Origin: CAIXPS01 sp034430115
Lineage (GTDB): Bacteria; Chloroflexota; Anaerolineae; J036; Brachytrichaceae
Reading direction: 5' to 3'
Length of the DNA stretch: 64,000 nt
Assembly (NCBI GenBank): GCA_034430115.1
Contig: DAOUFG010000063.1
Location: 1-64,000, forward strand
Positions 25,901 to 33,935 of the stretch are shown in pieces. The notes below the pieces were generated by a model. The model saw nothing but the letters and a program-made list of their open reading frames with translations. It searched no databases and was not told the DNA's origin. Position numbers and translations under genes: made by a program. Position 1 is the stretch's first letter. Each line of letters starts with the position of its first letter.

Positions 25901-26493
25901 AGGTGAAGGAAGAGTGGCTGTGTAGAGACCTGCCGGTCATTGTGACGCAAGAAGGAGCCAAAGCGCAGGCCGCGTTGGGTCACTTCCGTATGCTGGTGCA
26001 GGCGTTGGAAGCGGCGGCCCAGGTGTGGGCGGAACCCTCCAATGAAGCGTGGACCTACGTGGGCACGGTTTCCGTATTGCCCGGCGGCTGCATAGCAGCG
26101 CCGGGGCAGGATGTAAGCACTGCCCGGCGGCAGCCGTTCCAATTGCTGATTCGTTCCACGGGCGGCAATGGGCACTTGCTCTTGCGTTGTATCAGCCCGA
26201 TTGGAAGGCGAGAGGTAAAGGGTGAGGATCAGTTTGTGCAAATACAGCGCTGCCACACGCGGGCCGGTTTTGGAAAGCTGTGTGCCACCTCCACGGGCCT
26301 GAAAGACGTGCTGACTTTCAGCATTCAGGCCGACATTTTGTTCCACCCGGATGTGACCCAAGCGGATGAAGTGATTGATCTGGTCATGCGTACCGCCTCC
26401 TCCGCCGACGTGATGGAGCATGAACTATGGGGGACCGATCAATCAATCGAACAACTACGTGACCAATTGGGGGAGGAGAGCACGAATGGATGA
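22930..26493 (+). CDS. Large SNF2/RapA-like DEAD/H helicase
   Basis: This 1187-residue superfamily 2 translocase has the first RecA lobe at about residues 30-340: Walker A LADEVGMGKTF (about 48), Walker B VVVDEGHNLKHG (DEGH, about 205) and motif III LSATPIENDYVQLWNQ. The second lobe (about 830-940) has LITTEVLQEGEDLHTFCSRV (motif V) and SSMEQRTGRVDRIHS (motif VI), as in RapA/SNF2 proteins. Between the lobes lies an unusually long insert of about 450 residues containing an acidic stretch (EEEVSDIQTDSEEQDQ) and helical segments. A C-terminal extension of about 240 residues follows. Such architecture is frequent in phage-defence translocases (DISARM-type drmD is one example), but no exact match was recognised. 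The end overlaps the next gene by 8 bases. Confidence 0.9.
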   Translation: MIQKINIETARRLLDFSGGRASRDVAWERELEGAVALHNILAREKFAYLADEVGMGKTFVALGTVALLRHFNPGFRVLYIAPRENIQDKWKKELLNFTANNWRVTDNHVRSYQGTPAYDVALCGNLLDFAHQVMLNPKRDFLLRMTSFSFGLSDSTDSLRRKREELKEEIVWLKDSLFDLRNKERFKENYARAINQVLPHFDLVVVDEGHNLKHGLGEHTAARNRLIATVLGHPCYKSSDFPNYGCRFDRVLMLSATPIENDYVQLWNQLNLFTFGDRWPVLKDPQADQEQKEEAAKQFLVRRLTGLHIGGNLYTKNMYRREWRNGGVVSHDEPLQVPDEKQRLIVALVQKKVAEVIGSDRFNNNFQIGMLASFESFMETAGVKAKDEAEAGAFDDAEQTNNDAEKEGIDVPSINTLARSYRQEFGELLPHPKMDAVAQSLRTSFDSGEKALIFVRRVRSVTDLQDKLNRLYDEWLIAYVKANLPEAHSVEMSNIYRQYQEEHLRHQAANLRWDDALTPAKEMEEEVSDIQTDSEEQDQGDDNNFFAWFFRGEGPKGIFSGAAFNRNRLMSEGSAYSTLFDDNYILWLLGQPDDLLLEIAGRTGGPAPEIAESLRRCAYALFLSESKQKEFRRKRVFEAYQQAALLYLADRATDLALREHARIVQRERYNAHLFIQELPPPGFPMPDDFLRTRTVFTELLKRPALCAALWPQETGDDFIARFRRREQRRELLSAAARLGRPLVDLWLLTARRLESLGSRAQDRAEDRAGELITDYLNLLEQQQARQEAGHTSFRELSEIARHFDLIMAVNFPDVRVEKGLDELRKHFGTLLARQMPVGGMSGGVNKGLVRQFRMPGYPLILITTEVLQEGEDLHTFCSRVFHYGISWTPSSMEQRTGRVDRIHSLAQRRLDNRDTVRPDELLQVYYPHLGDTVERLQVERVYERMNRFIRLMHRSLASESNTDTRVNMLHDIVLRARDIKPIGEQLKSAFEVKEEWLCRDLPVIVTQEGAKAQAALGHFRMLVQALEAAAQVWAEPSNEAWTYVGTVSVLPGGCIAAPGQDVSTARRQPFQLLIRSTGGNGHLLLRCISPIGRREVKGEDQFVQIQRCHTRAGFGKLCATSTGLKDVLTFSIQADILFHPDVTQADEVIDLVMRTASSADVMEHELWGTDQSIEQLRDQLGEESTNG

Positions 26494-26938
26494 TCTTTGC
26501 ACGTTGGTGAGATCGGCCTTGAAAGAGGCGAACCAGGCGTATGCTGAGGGCCGGTCATCCTATCGGATGGAGTCGAACGCGACGGGCGAAGAGGTGACGG
26601 TTGTCTTTGCCGGTGATAGGAAACAAGAGGCCACCACTGATGGCCGGAGACAAGATATCTCCATTGTTCGCAGGGGTGATTATTACGTGATGACGTCTAC
26701 TATCATCAAAGAAGCGCGTGCACGCAGCATGGGCATTGATGTGTTTTATCCGTGGTTGTGGGACCGCAACATGCAGACGGATATGGTGGCGTTCACCTTT
26801 GATAAACAAGGCAAGTTGATTGGGCGTATTGAGCCACTCGCCAGCACTGTTGATGCGGTGGAGTTGCGCTTCTATATCGAGACATTGGCGCGCGAGTGCG
26901 ACCAACTTGAATATTTACTGACGGGCGTGGACAGGTAG
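26486..26938 (+). CDS. Small uncharacterised protein, last gene of helicase operon
   Basis: A 150-residue soluble alpha/beta protein that I do not recognise. An N-terminal helix (LVRSALKEANQAYAEG) is followed by alternating strands (VTVVFAGDRKQE, ISIVRRGDYYVMTSTI, VAFTFDKQGKLIGRIE) and a final helix pair ending YLLTGVDR. The outline is reminiscent of YbjN/type III chaperone-like folds, but this is a guess. A very strong GGGGGAGGAG site lies within the end of the helicase gene, and the start overlaps the helicase stop. Probably a small accessory or regulatory subunit. It ends 16 bases from the converging cobalamin operon. Confidence 0.75.
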   Translation: MDDLCTLVRSALKEANQAYAEGRSSYRMESNATGEEVTVVFAGDRKQEATTDGRRQDISIVRRGDYYVMTSTIIKEARARSMGIDVFYPWLWDRNMQTDMVAFTFDKQGKLIGRIEPLASTVDAVELRFYIETLARECDQLEYLLTGVDR

Positions 26939-26954
26939 TGAGTGCCTCTGCTCT

Positions 26955-27833
26955 TCAGGCTGAAATCTTAAACCGCCACACCTGGCAGTACCCATTGCCC
27001 TTCAACCAATCGTGAGCATGCCGCACGCGCCACGGAGTGAGAGCGTCCTGCGGGTCAAACAGCAGCCCGGCGACCGTCCCGCTGTGTGCGACGGCGATTC
27101 CCAGCGCGTGCGTGGCTGCGGCCAGGTCTTCCAGTTGCGCGAATTGGGCAATCGGCAAGTGTGCCTGGTTGATGCGCGCGCTGGCCGTCGCTACTTCGCC
27201 CAAAGCGTGCACGTCGCCGGCGCGAATGGCGTTACGCACCTGCGCGCGCAATGCATCGAACGACGATAGCTCGGTGGCGGAATAAGTCGCCGGCACCAGC
27301 GCGAGCGTGTCGATGCCCGGGCTGCGCGGGGCAGTGTTGAACCCCAGCACCTCCAGCGCGGGCAGGTCACAGCCGAAATCTTCAATCACCCTGCCCTCAC
27401 GTTGTGCAAAGAGCACGGCACGTGTGCCGAACATGGTCGAGTCGGCCGCGACCTCCGTCAACACCGCCAGGCGCGCGATTTCCGGCGCGCTCAAAGGAGT
27501 GCCCAGGCTGTTTGCCACGGCCCGGATGGCCGCCGTCACGTCGGCAGTCGATGATCCCAGCCCGATTCGGGTGGGGATGTTGCTGTGCAGGCACAAGGTG
27601 CCGCCGGTTTGAACGCCGAAATGTGCCAGCGCCAGCCCCGCGGCGCGGCGTGCCTTTTGCTTGCCGGGCGGGGTCACGCTGACGCCGGGCAGGTGACTCG
27701 GTTGGAAGGTCGCCCTGGACCAGAACAGCGGGCATGCCAGCGTGAGCAACCCGCGCGAGGTTTGTTCCCCACATGAGAACAGGCCCTGCAGCAGCTCGCC
27801 ATGATGCCCGTGCGCAACGCCCACACCGATCAT
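26955..27833 (-). CDS. pduX: GHMP-family kinase, probable L-threonine kinase (PduX-like)
   Basis: A 292-residue GHMP kinase at the end of the cobalamin operon. The ATP-binding motif is IGLGSSTADVTAAIRA, and the N-terminal HGHHGELLQG corresponds to the first GHMP motif. PduX makes L-threonine phosphate, the substrate of the CobD decarboxylase encoded 7 bases upstream, for the aminopropanol linker of cobalamin. The neighbour makes this assignment much more likely than homoserine or mevalonate kinase. Confidence 0.8.
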   Translation of the reverse strand: MIGVGVAHGHHGELLQGLFSCGEQTSRGLLTLACPLFWSRATFQPSHLPGVSVTPPGKQKARRAAGLALAHFGVQTGGTLCLHSNIPTRIGLGSSTADVTAAIRAVANSLGTPLSAPEIARLAVLTEVAADSTMFGTRAVLFAQREGRVIEDFGCDLPALEVLGFNTAPRSPGIDTLALVPATYSATELSSFDALRAQVRNAIRAGDVHALGEVATASARINQAHLPIAQFAQLEDLAAATHALGIAVAHSGTVAGLLFDPQDALTPWRVRHAHDWLKGNGYCQVWRFKISA

Positions 27834-27840
27834 GCCTGAT

Positions 27841-28950
27841 TCAATTTGCGAACTTCCAATTTACGTCGCCCAGGGCGTGGATGAAGCGCGCGTTTTCCTC
27901 CGCGCGGCGCGTGGCGATGCGCACGAACGCCGGAAGCCCGAAGGAGGCACAGTCGCGTACCTGGATGCCGTGTCGCATCAGCGCATGCCGGAAGGCCGCA
28001 GCATCCCCTACCTCGGCCAGGAAGAAGTGGGTTGCCGATGGCACCGTTTTAAGATGCGCGTGCGCCAGGGCGGCCAGGAATTCCTGTTTTGCCTGGCTTA
28101 ACGCCGCCAGGGTGGTGCGCAAGTGGGCCTCGTCCTCCAGTGCAGCCAGCCCGGCGGCCTGCGCCAGCGCATTGACGCTCCAGGGCGGGCAGACGCTGGC
28201 CAGCGTCTGTATCACCTCGGGAGCGCCTACGGCGTAGCCCAGCCGTAGCCCGGCCAGCGCATAGTCTTTGGTCATCGACCGCAACGACAGGGTATTGGGC
28301 GCTGCTGTGATGCTGCCCTCCTCCCAGGTGGGGACGAACGCATGGTAGGCTTCGTCCACGACGAACAGCGTGCCGGGGAAGCGCGCGGCGCAGGCGGCGA
28401 TCTCAGGCGGTGGAATCAGCAAGCCGGTGGGGTTATTCGGGTTACAGATGAATAGCACGTGGGGCCGGCGCTGCTCGATCTCCTGGCCGATTCGTCCCAT
28501 TTGCAGGTTGAAGCCCTGCGCGGGGAGCGCGTTCAGAAAATCCACCTGCGCCCCCATCAACGCCGCGGCGTGTGCGTATTCGCCGAACGTTGGGCCGATG
28601 ATGAGCACACGCCGGCCGGGAGCCAGGTAGGCCAGCGCAATCAGCCAGATCAACTCAGCCGTCCCGTTGCCGGCGACGATGTGCGCCATGCTTACGCGCA
28701 GATGGTCGCTCAGCGCACGCCGCAGCGCTAGGCAGGCGCGGTCGGGGTAGCGGTCCAGGCGCACCTGCGCGATGGCCCGTGCGACCGCCGGCGATGGGCC
28801 ATAGGGGTTGCTGTTCACGCTAAAGTCCAGCACGTCGTCGGGGACCATCCCCAGGCCCGCCAGTTCTGCGTAATCGGGCGCGCCGTGTTGCACTTGCGGC
28901 AGCGCGCAGACCTCCGCCCTGGGGCGCAAAGGTAATGAAATGTCGTTCAT
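27841..28950 (-). CDS. cobD: L-threonine-O-3-phosphate decarboxylase
   Basis: A 369-residue PLP enzyme of the histidinol-phosphate aminotransferase fold that decarboxylates L-threonine phosphate to aminopropanol phosphate for the nucleotide loop. Visible features: DFSVNSNPYGPSP at the N-terminus, NGTAELIWLIALAYL, FICNPNNPTGLLIPP, the FVVDEAYHAFV Asp/Tyr pair and the Schiff-base lysine in LRSMTKDYALAGLRLGYA. Overlaps cbiB by four bases. Position between the kinase and CbiB separates it from HisC. Confidence 0.88.
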   Translation of the reverse strand: MNDISLPLRPRAEVCALPQVQHGAPDYAELAGLGMVPDDVLDFSVNSNPYGPSPAVARAIAQVRLDRYPDRACLALRRALSDHLRVSMAHIVAGNGTAELIWLIALAYLAPGRRVLIIGPTFGEYAHAAALMGAQVDFLNALPAQGFNLQMGRIGQEIEQRRPHVLFICNPNNPTGLLIPPPEIAACAARFPGTLFVVDEAYHAFVPTWEEGSITAAPNTLSLRSMTKDYALAGLRLGYAVGAPEVIQTLASVCPPWSVNALAQAAGLAALEDEAHLRTTLAALSQAKQEFLAALAHAHLKTVPSATHFFLAEVGDAAAFRHALMRHGIQVRDCASFGLPAFVRIATRRAEENARFIHALGDVNWKFAN

Positions 28951-29933
28951 GGCCGGTTGCTCCTTGTCGTGCGCAGGTTGTGCTTCAAAAGCGAGAGCGC
29001 GAGGCCGCCCATCACGGCCAACCCCGCCGCCAGCTTCATCAGGTGGATGGATCGCGTGACGTCGCGCGGGGTGGGAGGGCGCAGACCTGCGCCTAACCGA
29101 TAATGCCCAATCTTTTCCAACTCAACGCCCAGGATGCCCGCCATCATGCTCATCGGCTGCCCGGCGTTGGGGCTGGCGGTCTTGCGGTGGTCGCGTCGCC
29201 AGATGCGCCATCCGCGTGGGGCATCCCGCCCGGCTACCAGCAACAGCGCGAATGCCGATAGGCGCGCGGGGATGAGATTGACCACGTCGTCCAGGCGGGC
29301 CGGGATTTTGCCCAGCCATTCGCGCTCCGCATCGTGATACCCCAGCATCGCATCGCCGGTGTTGATGTAGCGGTAGGCCAGCGCAGCGGGCAAACCGCCC
29401 ACTGCATAGTAGAACAGCGGCGCAACGATGCTATCCGATAGGTTCTCGGCCACCGATTCGATGGTGGCCGCGCATACGTGCGCCTGGCTCAGACTGTGCG
29501 TATCGCGGCTGACCAGGTGCCACGCCAGCAGACGGCGTGCCTCGGGCAGGTCGTCGCGTTGGAGCGCTGCATTTACTTCGCCGGCGGCGCGGGCCAACCC
29601 GCGTGCGGAAAACGTGGTTTTGAGTAGCCATGCCGTGATCAGCGTGTCGAATGGAAAAGGCAAGCGCCGGCAGATGCGTTGCAATAGCCAACCGGCGCCG
29701 GCTACCGCCGATGCGCCACCCAGCGCCACCCCACCGCCATAGCACAGCGGCGCCAGGCGACCCTGTTTGGGGGCGTGCCGGCGTAGCGCCGAAATGGCGT
29801 TGCCCATCCAGACCACCGGGTGATAGCGGTCAGGCGGCTCTCCGAGCAGCACATCCAGCAGGAGCGCGCCGGGGATGATCAACAGGAATCGCAGGGTCTT
29901 TTTTGCGCCGGGCGTTGCAGGTCGTTTTGACAT
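28947..29933 (-). CDS. cbiB: Adenosylcobinamide-phosphate synthase CbiB
   Basis: A 328-residue membrane protein that joins aminopropanol (phosphate) to adenosylcobyric acid. Family motifs: LLDVLLGEPPDRYHPVVWMG at the start, SLSQAHVCAATIESVAENLSD with the conserved ESVAEN, and YRYINTGDAMLGY with GxxMxxMxGxL-type SMMAGILGVELEKIGHYRLG. It shares translational overlap with cobD and is in the middle of the operon. Confidence 0.93.
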   Translation of the reverse strand: MSKRPATPGAKKTLRFLLIIPGALLLDVLLGEPPDRYHPVVWMGNAISALRRHAPKQGRLAPLCYGGGVALGGASAVAGAGWLLQRICRRLPFPFDTLITAWLLKTTFSARGLARAAGEVNAALQRDDLPEARRLLAWHLVSRDTHSLSQAHVCAATIESVAENLSDSIVAPLFYYAVGGLPAALAYRYINTGDAMLGYHDAEREWLGKIPARLDDVVNLIPARLSAFALLLVAGRDAPRGWRIWRRDHRKTASPNAGQPMSMMAGILGVELEKIGHYRLGAGLRPPTPRDVTRSIHLMKLAAGLAVMGGLALSLLKHNLRTTRSNRP

Positions 29934-29947
29934 GTTGGTTCACCTTG

Positions 29948-30994
29948 TCAGTTCGGTTGTGCCATTGCGTGTGTCTGTGGCAGGCTTTTTAGCATTTCAT
30001 AGATGGTGTGACATTCGCACGCCGGGCCGTTGCCGGTCACGCGCCAGCGGGCCTGGCCGTGTTTATCCAGCACCTCCACGCGCAGTGGGGCGTTGGCGTG
30101 AATGCAAAACCCCTCGCGTTCGAGCGCGCGTTCGGTCCATACCGCGTGCAACCCGTGACCGGCGACGCTCACGCGCGGGCCGGGCTTCGCTTTGGGCTTG
30201 AATGCGCCGGTGAGCGGGTCAAACGCCACCACGTGGCGCGAGAAGGTTTCGTCGAAAGCGCCGCGCAGCACCAAATCTTCGGGCGCGCCCACCAGGAGCG
30301 GCTTGCCCGCTGAAAGCAGCCACAAGACGTCTGCGGTGCGCAGCGCCAGGTCCAGGTCGTGCGTGGAGAGCAGAATGGCGCGTTGCGGCTGCGCGCGCGC
30401 CAGGTCGCGCAACAGGCACAATATCTCGATACGGTGCGGCAGGTCCAGAAACGCCGTCGGTTCGTCGAGGATGATCACGCGCGGTTCCTGCGCCAGCGCG
30501 CGCGCAATCATCACCTTCTGGCGTTCGCCGTCGCTCAGTTCATCGAAGCGCCGTTGGGCGTAGTGCGAAATGCCGATAGACGTCGCGGCCCATTGCGTCG
30601 TGGCCCGATCCTGGGGCGTCATTTGCCCCAGCCAGTTGGTGTAGGGGTTGCGCCCCAGGCTCACCACCTCGTAGGCGCTCAGGTTGCCCACGTCGGCGCG
30701 GTCCGTCAGCACCATGCTCAGGCGTTGGGCGACCTCTTTTGCGCTCAGGCGGCGCACGTCGTCTCCGCATAGCAAGACCTGCCCCCCCAATGCGGGTTGT
30801 AAGCCTGCCAGTGTGCGTAGCAGCGTGGATTTACCGGCTCCGTTTGGGCCGATCAGGCAGGCCAGCTCTCCTGCGCGCAGGGCGACGTTGATCTCCTCCG
30901 CCACGACGTAGGGCGCGCGGCGGGGTGCAGCATACCCGATGCGCAGATGCTGAGCCTCGAAGAGGGATGTGCCCATATTGGGTTCCATGCTCAT
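29948..30994 (-). CDS. btuD: Cobalamin/corrinoid ABC transporter ATPase with C-terminal extension
   Basis: A 348-residue ATPase for the import permease BtuC and binding protein BtuF encoded upstream in the same operon. Walker A LIGPNGAGKST, Q-loop region, signature LSDGERQKVMIARAL and Walker B RVIILDEPTAFLD are intact. After about residue 255 there is an extra domain of about 90 residues (RVSVAGHGLHAVWTERALER to CECHTIYEMLKSL) not needed for the ATPase; it looks like a small regulatory fold. Overlaps cbiP by four bases. Confidence 0.87.
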   Translation of the reverse strand: MSMEPNMGTSLFEAQHLRIGYAAPRRAPYVVAEEINVALRAGELACLIGPNGAGKSTLLRTLAGLQPALGGQVLLCGDDVRRLSAKEVAQRLSMVLTDRADVGNLSAYEVVSLGRNPYTNWLGQMTPQDRATTQWAATSIGISHYAQRRFDELSDGERQKVMIARALAQEPRVIILDEPTAFLDLPHRIEILCLLRDLARAQPQRAILLSTHDLDLALRTADVLWLLSAGKPLLVGAPEDLVLRGAFDETFSRHVVAFDPLTGAFKPKAKPGPRVSVAGHGLHAVWTERALEREGFCIHANAPLRVEVLDKHGQARWRVTGNGPACECHTIYEMLKSLPQTHAMAQPN

Positions 30995-32511
30995 AGCCCC
31001 ATCAGGCGCAACACGGCAGGCATGTCCACGTGCGCTTCCACCACGTCCGCCAGGCGGTCATATTCGGTCTGGCGCACGGCGCGCATGTCGGTGAGGACAC
31101 CCGTTCCCAGGCAGGGGGCTTCTATGCGGCGGTGAGCGCTTAGGCGTTGCAACCAGCGCCGGCGGAAGGCATCGTTCTCGAATACGCCGTGCAAATAGGT
31201 GCCCCAGATGCGCCCGTCAGCGCTGACGGCGCCGTCGCTAATGCAGGCCGGCTGGCCGTTGCGCTCGATGATTTCGCCGAAGGGGGTTGCGCCGGGGTCC
31301 AATGTCGTTTCGCCGGCGTGAATCTCGTAGCCGTTTAGCACCTCGCCGTCCGCCCGGCGCAGCCTGGCCTGGTGCGTATGTTTTGTGGCGCAGAAGCGCG
31401 TGCAGGCGGGCAACAGGCCGAGCGCATCCGCCGCGCAACCGGCGGGGCCTTCGACGCCTTCCAGGTCGATCACCTGGCGGCCCAGCAATTGATAGCCCCC
31501 GCATATGCCGATGACCTCCGCGCCCGCCCGTTGCGCAGAAAGAATCGCCGCCTCCAGCCCGCACTCGCGCAGCCAGGCCATGTCGGCCAGGGTGGCTTTG
31601 GAGCCGGGCAGGATGATGGCATCCGGTTGGCCCAGCTCGTCTGCGCGCAAGATGTAGCGCACCTGCACGCCCGCCTCAAGCGCCAGCGCGTCGAACTCGT
31701 CGAAGTTGGAGATGCGCGGCAGTTGGATGATGGTGACCTGGAGCATATCTGCGCCGGTGGCCTTGGGAATGGGCACGTCGCGTTCCAGCGCAACGGCGTC
31801 TTCTTCTGCGATCCGCAGGTCGGGGATATAGGGAATCACGCCCAGGGTGGGTACGCCAAAGGCGCGCGCTTGCAGCATGTGCAGCCCATCGCCCAGCAGG
31901 GCCGGGTCGCCACGGAATCGGTTGATCAGAAAGCCGTGAATTTGCGCGCGTTCGTCGGGGGCCAGCAGTAGCAACGTGCCTGCCAGTGCCGCAAACACGC
32001 CGCCACGGTCGATGTCGCCGATGAGCAAACACGGCGCACCCGCGTGGCGCGCCATGCGCAGGTTCACGATGTCGCCGGCCTTCAGGTTGATCTCGGCCGG
32101 GCTGCCTGCGCCTTCCAGCACGATCACGTCGTAGCGCGCGGCGAGCCGGTCGTAGGCGGCCCTGGCTTCATCCCACAAGACGGCTTTCATCGCCAACCAG
32201 TTGTTGGCCTCGATGTGGCCCCTTGGATGCCCGTTGAGCACCACCTGGCTGCGCCGCCCGCCCTCCGGCTTCAACAGGATGGGGTTCATGTCGGTATGGG
32301 GCGGGATGCCGGCTGCTTCGGCCTGCACGAGTTGTGCGCGGCCCATCTCGCCGCCTTCGGGCGTGACGCCGGCGTTGTTACTCATGTTTTGGGCCTTGAA
32401 CGGCACGACGCGATAGCCCTTCCGCGCCAGGATGCGACAGAAGGCTGTGGCGAGCAGGCTTTTGCCTGCGCTGGAATGAGTGCCCAGCAGCATAAGGGAG
32501 TGTGTTGCCAT
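30991..32511 (-). CDS. cbiP: Cobyric acid synthase (glutamine-hydrolysing)
   Basis: A 506-residue enzyme that amidates b, d, e and g positions of adenosylcobyrinic acid a,c-diamide. The N-terminal ATP-binding part starts MATHSLMLLGTHSSAGKSLL, with KAQNMSNNAGVTPEGGEMGR as in CobQ. The GATase half holds VIGICGGYQLLG (nucleophile Cys) and the matching LNGYEIHAGETTL (His). I chose the start at 32511 because the P-loop begins there; a longer frame upstream overlaps cbiA and carries no homology. Confidence 0.95.
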   Translation of the reverse strand: MATHSLMLLGTHSSAGKSLLATAFCRILARKGYRVVPFKAQNMSNNAGVTPEGGEMGRAQLVQAEAAGIPPHTDMNPILLKPEGGRRSQVVLNGHPRGHIEANNWLAMKAVLWDEARAAYDRLAARYDVIVLEGAGSPAEINLKAGDIVNLRMARHAGAPCLLIGDIDRGGVFAALAGTLLLLAPDERAQIHGFLINRFRGDPALLGDGLHMLQARAFGVPTLGVIPYIPDLRIAEEDAVALERDVPIPKATGADMLQVTIIQLPRISNFDEFDALALEAGVQVRYILRADELGQPDAIILPGSKATLADMAWLRECGLEAAILSAQRAGAEVIGICGGYQLLGRQVIDLEGVEGPAGCAADALGLLPACTRFCATKHTHQARLRRADGEVLNGYEIHAGETTLDPGATPFGEIIERNGQPACISDGAVSADGRIWGTYLHGVFENDAFRRRWLQRLSAHRRIEAPCLGTGVLTDMRAVRQTEYDRLADVVEAHVDMPAVLRLMGL

Positions 32512-32519
32512 GATGTGCC

Positions 32520-33926
32520 TTAACCAAATCGGGCGCACGTTTCGACGAAGCGTGTCGCCATTGCGGGATGGGCGGCGAAATGCAGGTGCACGTAGGAGGC
32601 TAACAGGTTGCCACGCGCGAACCCCTCCAGGCGGCGCTCTTCGCCTTCGCGGGGCGCTATCTGATACGCGTAGTCGTCTGCGGCCATGCCCGCATGGTCC
32701 CAATCCGAATAGTGAAACTCGTGCCCGCGCGTCTGTTCGCCTGCGCAGAGCAGGGGCGTGTCGTGTTGGGCGGTGACGTGCCGGTAGCCCATCGTCAGGC
32801 GCTGTTGCATGCGCGCCGTGCCGGGGATGATGCCGGCCAGCGCGTGAGATTGCCCTTGCAGGTCGATCAGACGCTCCACCAGCGACATCAGCCCGCCGCA
32901 TTCGGCGTAGATAGGCACACCGGCGGCGTGGCTGGCGCGGATGGCGTGCAGCATCGGCGTGTTGCGCGCCAGTTGGGCCGCATAGAGTTCCGGGTACCCG
33001 CCGCCCAGGTAGAGGCCCCGCACGTTCGCGGGTAATGCGGCGTCGCGTAACGGGCTGAAGGGGATGATTTCGGCACCGGCGGCCCGCAACAGGTCCAGGT
33101 TGTCTTCGTAATAGAAGCAAAATGCCTCGTCGTGCGCGACGGCGATCCGCGCACCCGCGCGGGCACAGGTGGGTGTGGCCTCGCTGCGTGCCGGCGGCAG
33201 CGGCTGCGCGCCGCACGCGATTTGCCACAAGCGGTCCATGTCCAGGTGCGCCGCCATCACCTCGGCGGATTGCTGCAAGAATGCGTCCACTTCGGCCTGG
33301 CGTTCTACGGCGGTGAATAGCCCAAGATGCCGTTCTGGAATGACCAGGCCCCTGATGCGCGGCACGCATCCCAGCACCGGCAGGCCCACCGACGCGACCG
33401 CCTGTGTGACCCACGCGGCGTGGCGCGCCCCGGCGACGTTGTTGCAAATGATCCCGGCCAGGTTCAGCGCGGGGTCGAAGTCGCGATAGCCCAGCGCCAG
33501 CGCGCCGGCGCTGCGCGCCATCTTGCCCACGTCCATCACTAGGATGACGGGTGCCCCGAGCAACTTTGCCACTTCCGCCGTGCTGCCGCTTTCGCTGCTG
33601 GCGTCGTAGCCGTCGAATAGGCCCATCACTCCTTCGATCACCGCCATCTCGGCGCCCGCGCATGCGCGCGCAAAGAGATGCCTCACCTGCGCGGGCGGCA
33701 CCATCCAGGTGTCCAGGTTGCGCGCAGGGCGGTGGGTCGCCGCCGTGTGATACATCGGGTCAATGTAGTCCGGCCCAACCTTGAACCCCTGCACCACGCG
33801 GGTGCGCGCGAAGGATGCCATCAACCCGCAGGTGATGGTGCTTTTGCCGCTCCCGCTGGATGGCGCGGCGATCACCAGGCGCGGAAGGGTGAGCATGCCA
33901 GTCGTGTGTTGCTGTTCGTCACTCAT
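32520..33926 (-). CDS. cbiA: Cobyrinate a,c-diamide synthase
   Basis: A 468-residue enzyme amidating the a and c side chains of cobyrinate. ATP site APSSGSGKSTITCGLM, GPDYIDPMYH, and GLFDGYDASSESGS are in the first half. The class I glutaminase Cys is in YAECGGLM, with GGGYPELYAAQLA before it and the final His-Phe-His-Tyr (HEFHYS) box. Only 8 bases separate it from cbiP. Confidence 0.95.
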   Translation of the reverse strand: MSDEQQHTTGMLTLPRLVIAAPSSGSGKSTITCGLMASFARTRVVQGFKVGPDYIDPMYHTAATHRPARNLDTWMVPPAQVRHLFARACAGAEMAVIEGVMGLFDGYDASSESGSTAEVAKLLGAPVILVMDVGKMARSAGALALGYRDFDPALNLAGIICNNVAGARHAAWVTQAVASVGLPVLGCVPRIRGLVIPERHLGLFTAVERQAEVDAFLQQSAEVMAAHLDMDRLWQIACGAQPLPPARSEATPTCARAGARIAVAHDEAFCFYYEDNLDLLRAAGAEIIPFSPLRDAALPANVRGLYLGGGYPELYAAQLARNTPMLHAIRASHAAGVPIYAECGGLMSLVERLIDLQGQSHALAGIIPGTARMQQRLTMGYRHVTAQHDTPLLCAGEQTRGHEFHYSDWDHAGMAADDYAYQIAPREGEERRLEGFARGNLLASYVHLHFAAHPAMATRFVETCARFG

Positions 33927-33935
33927 GCTTGATCC

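Noticed and set aside
19585..26938. Assignment of the helicase operon to DISARM or Mokosh
   Set aside because: No DUF1998 protein, no DISARM methyltransferase, and the helicase is SNF2/RapA-like rather than the superfamily 1 type of Mokosh. Shared PLD and helicase parts alone are not enough.
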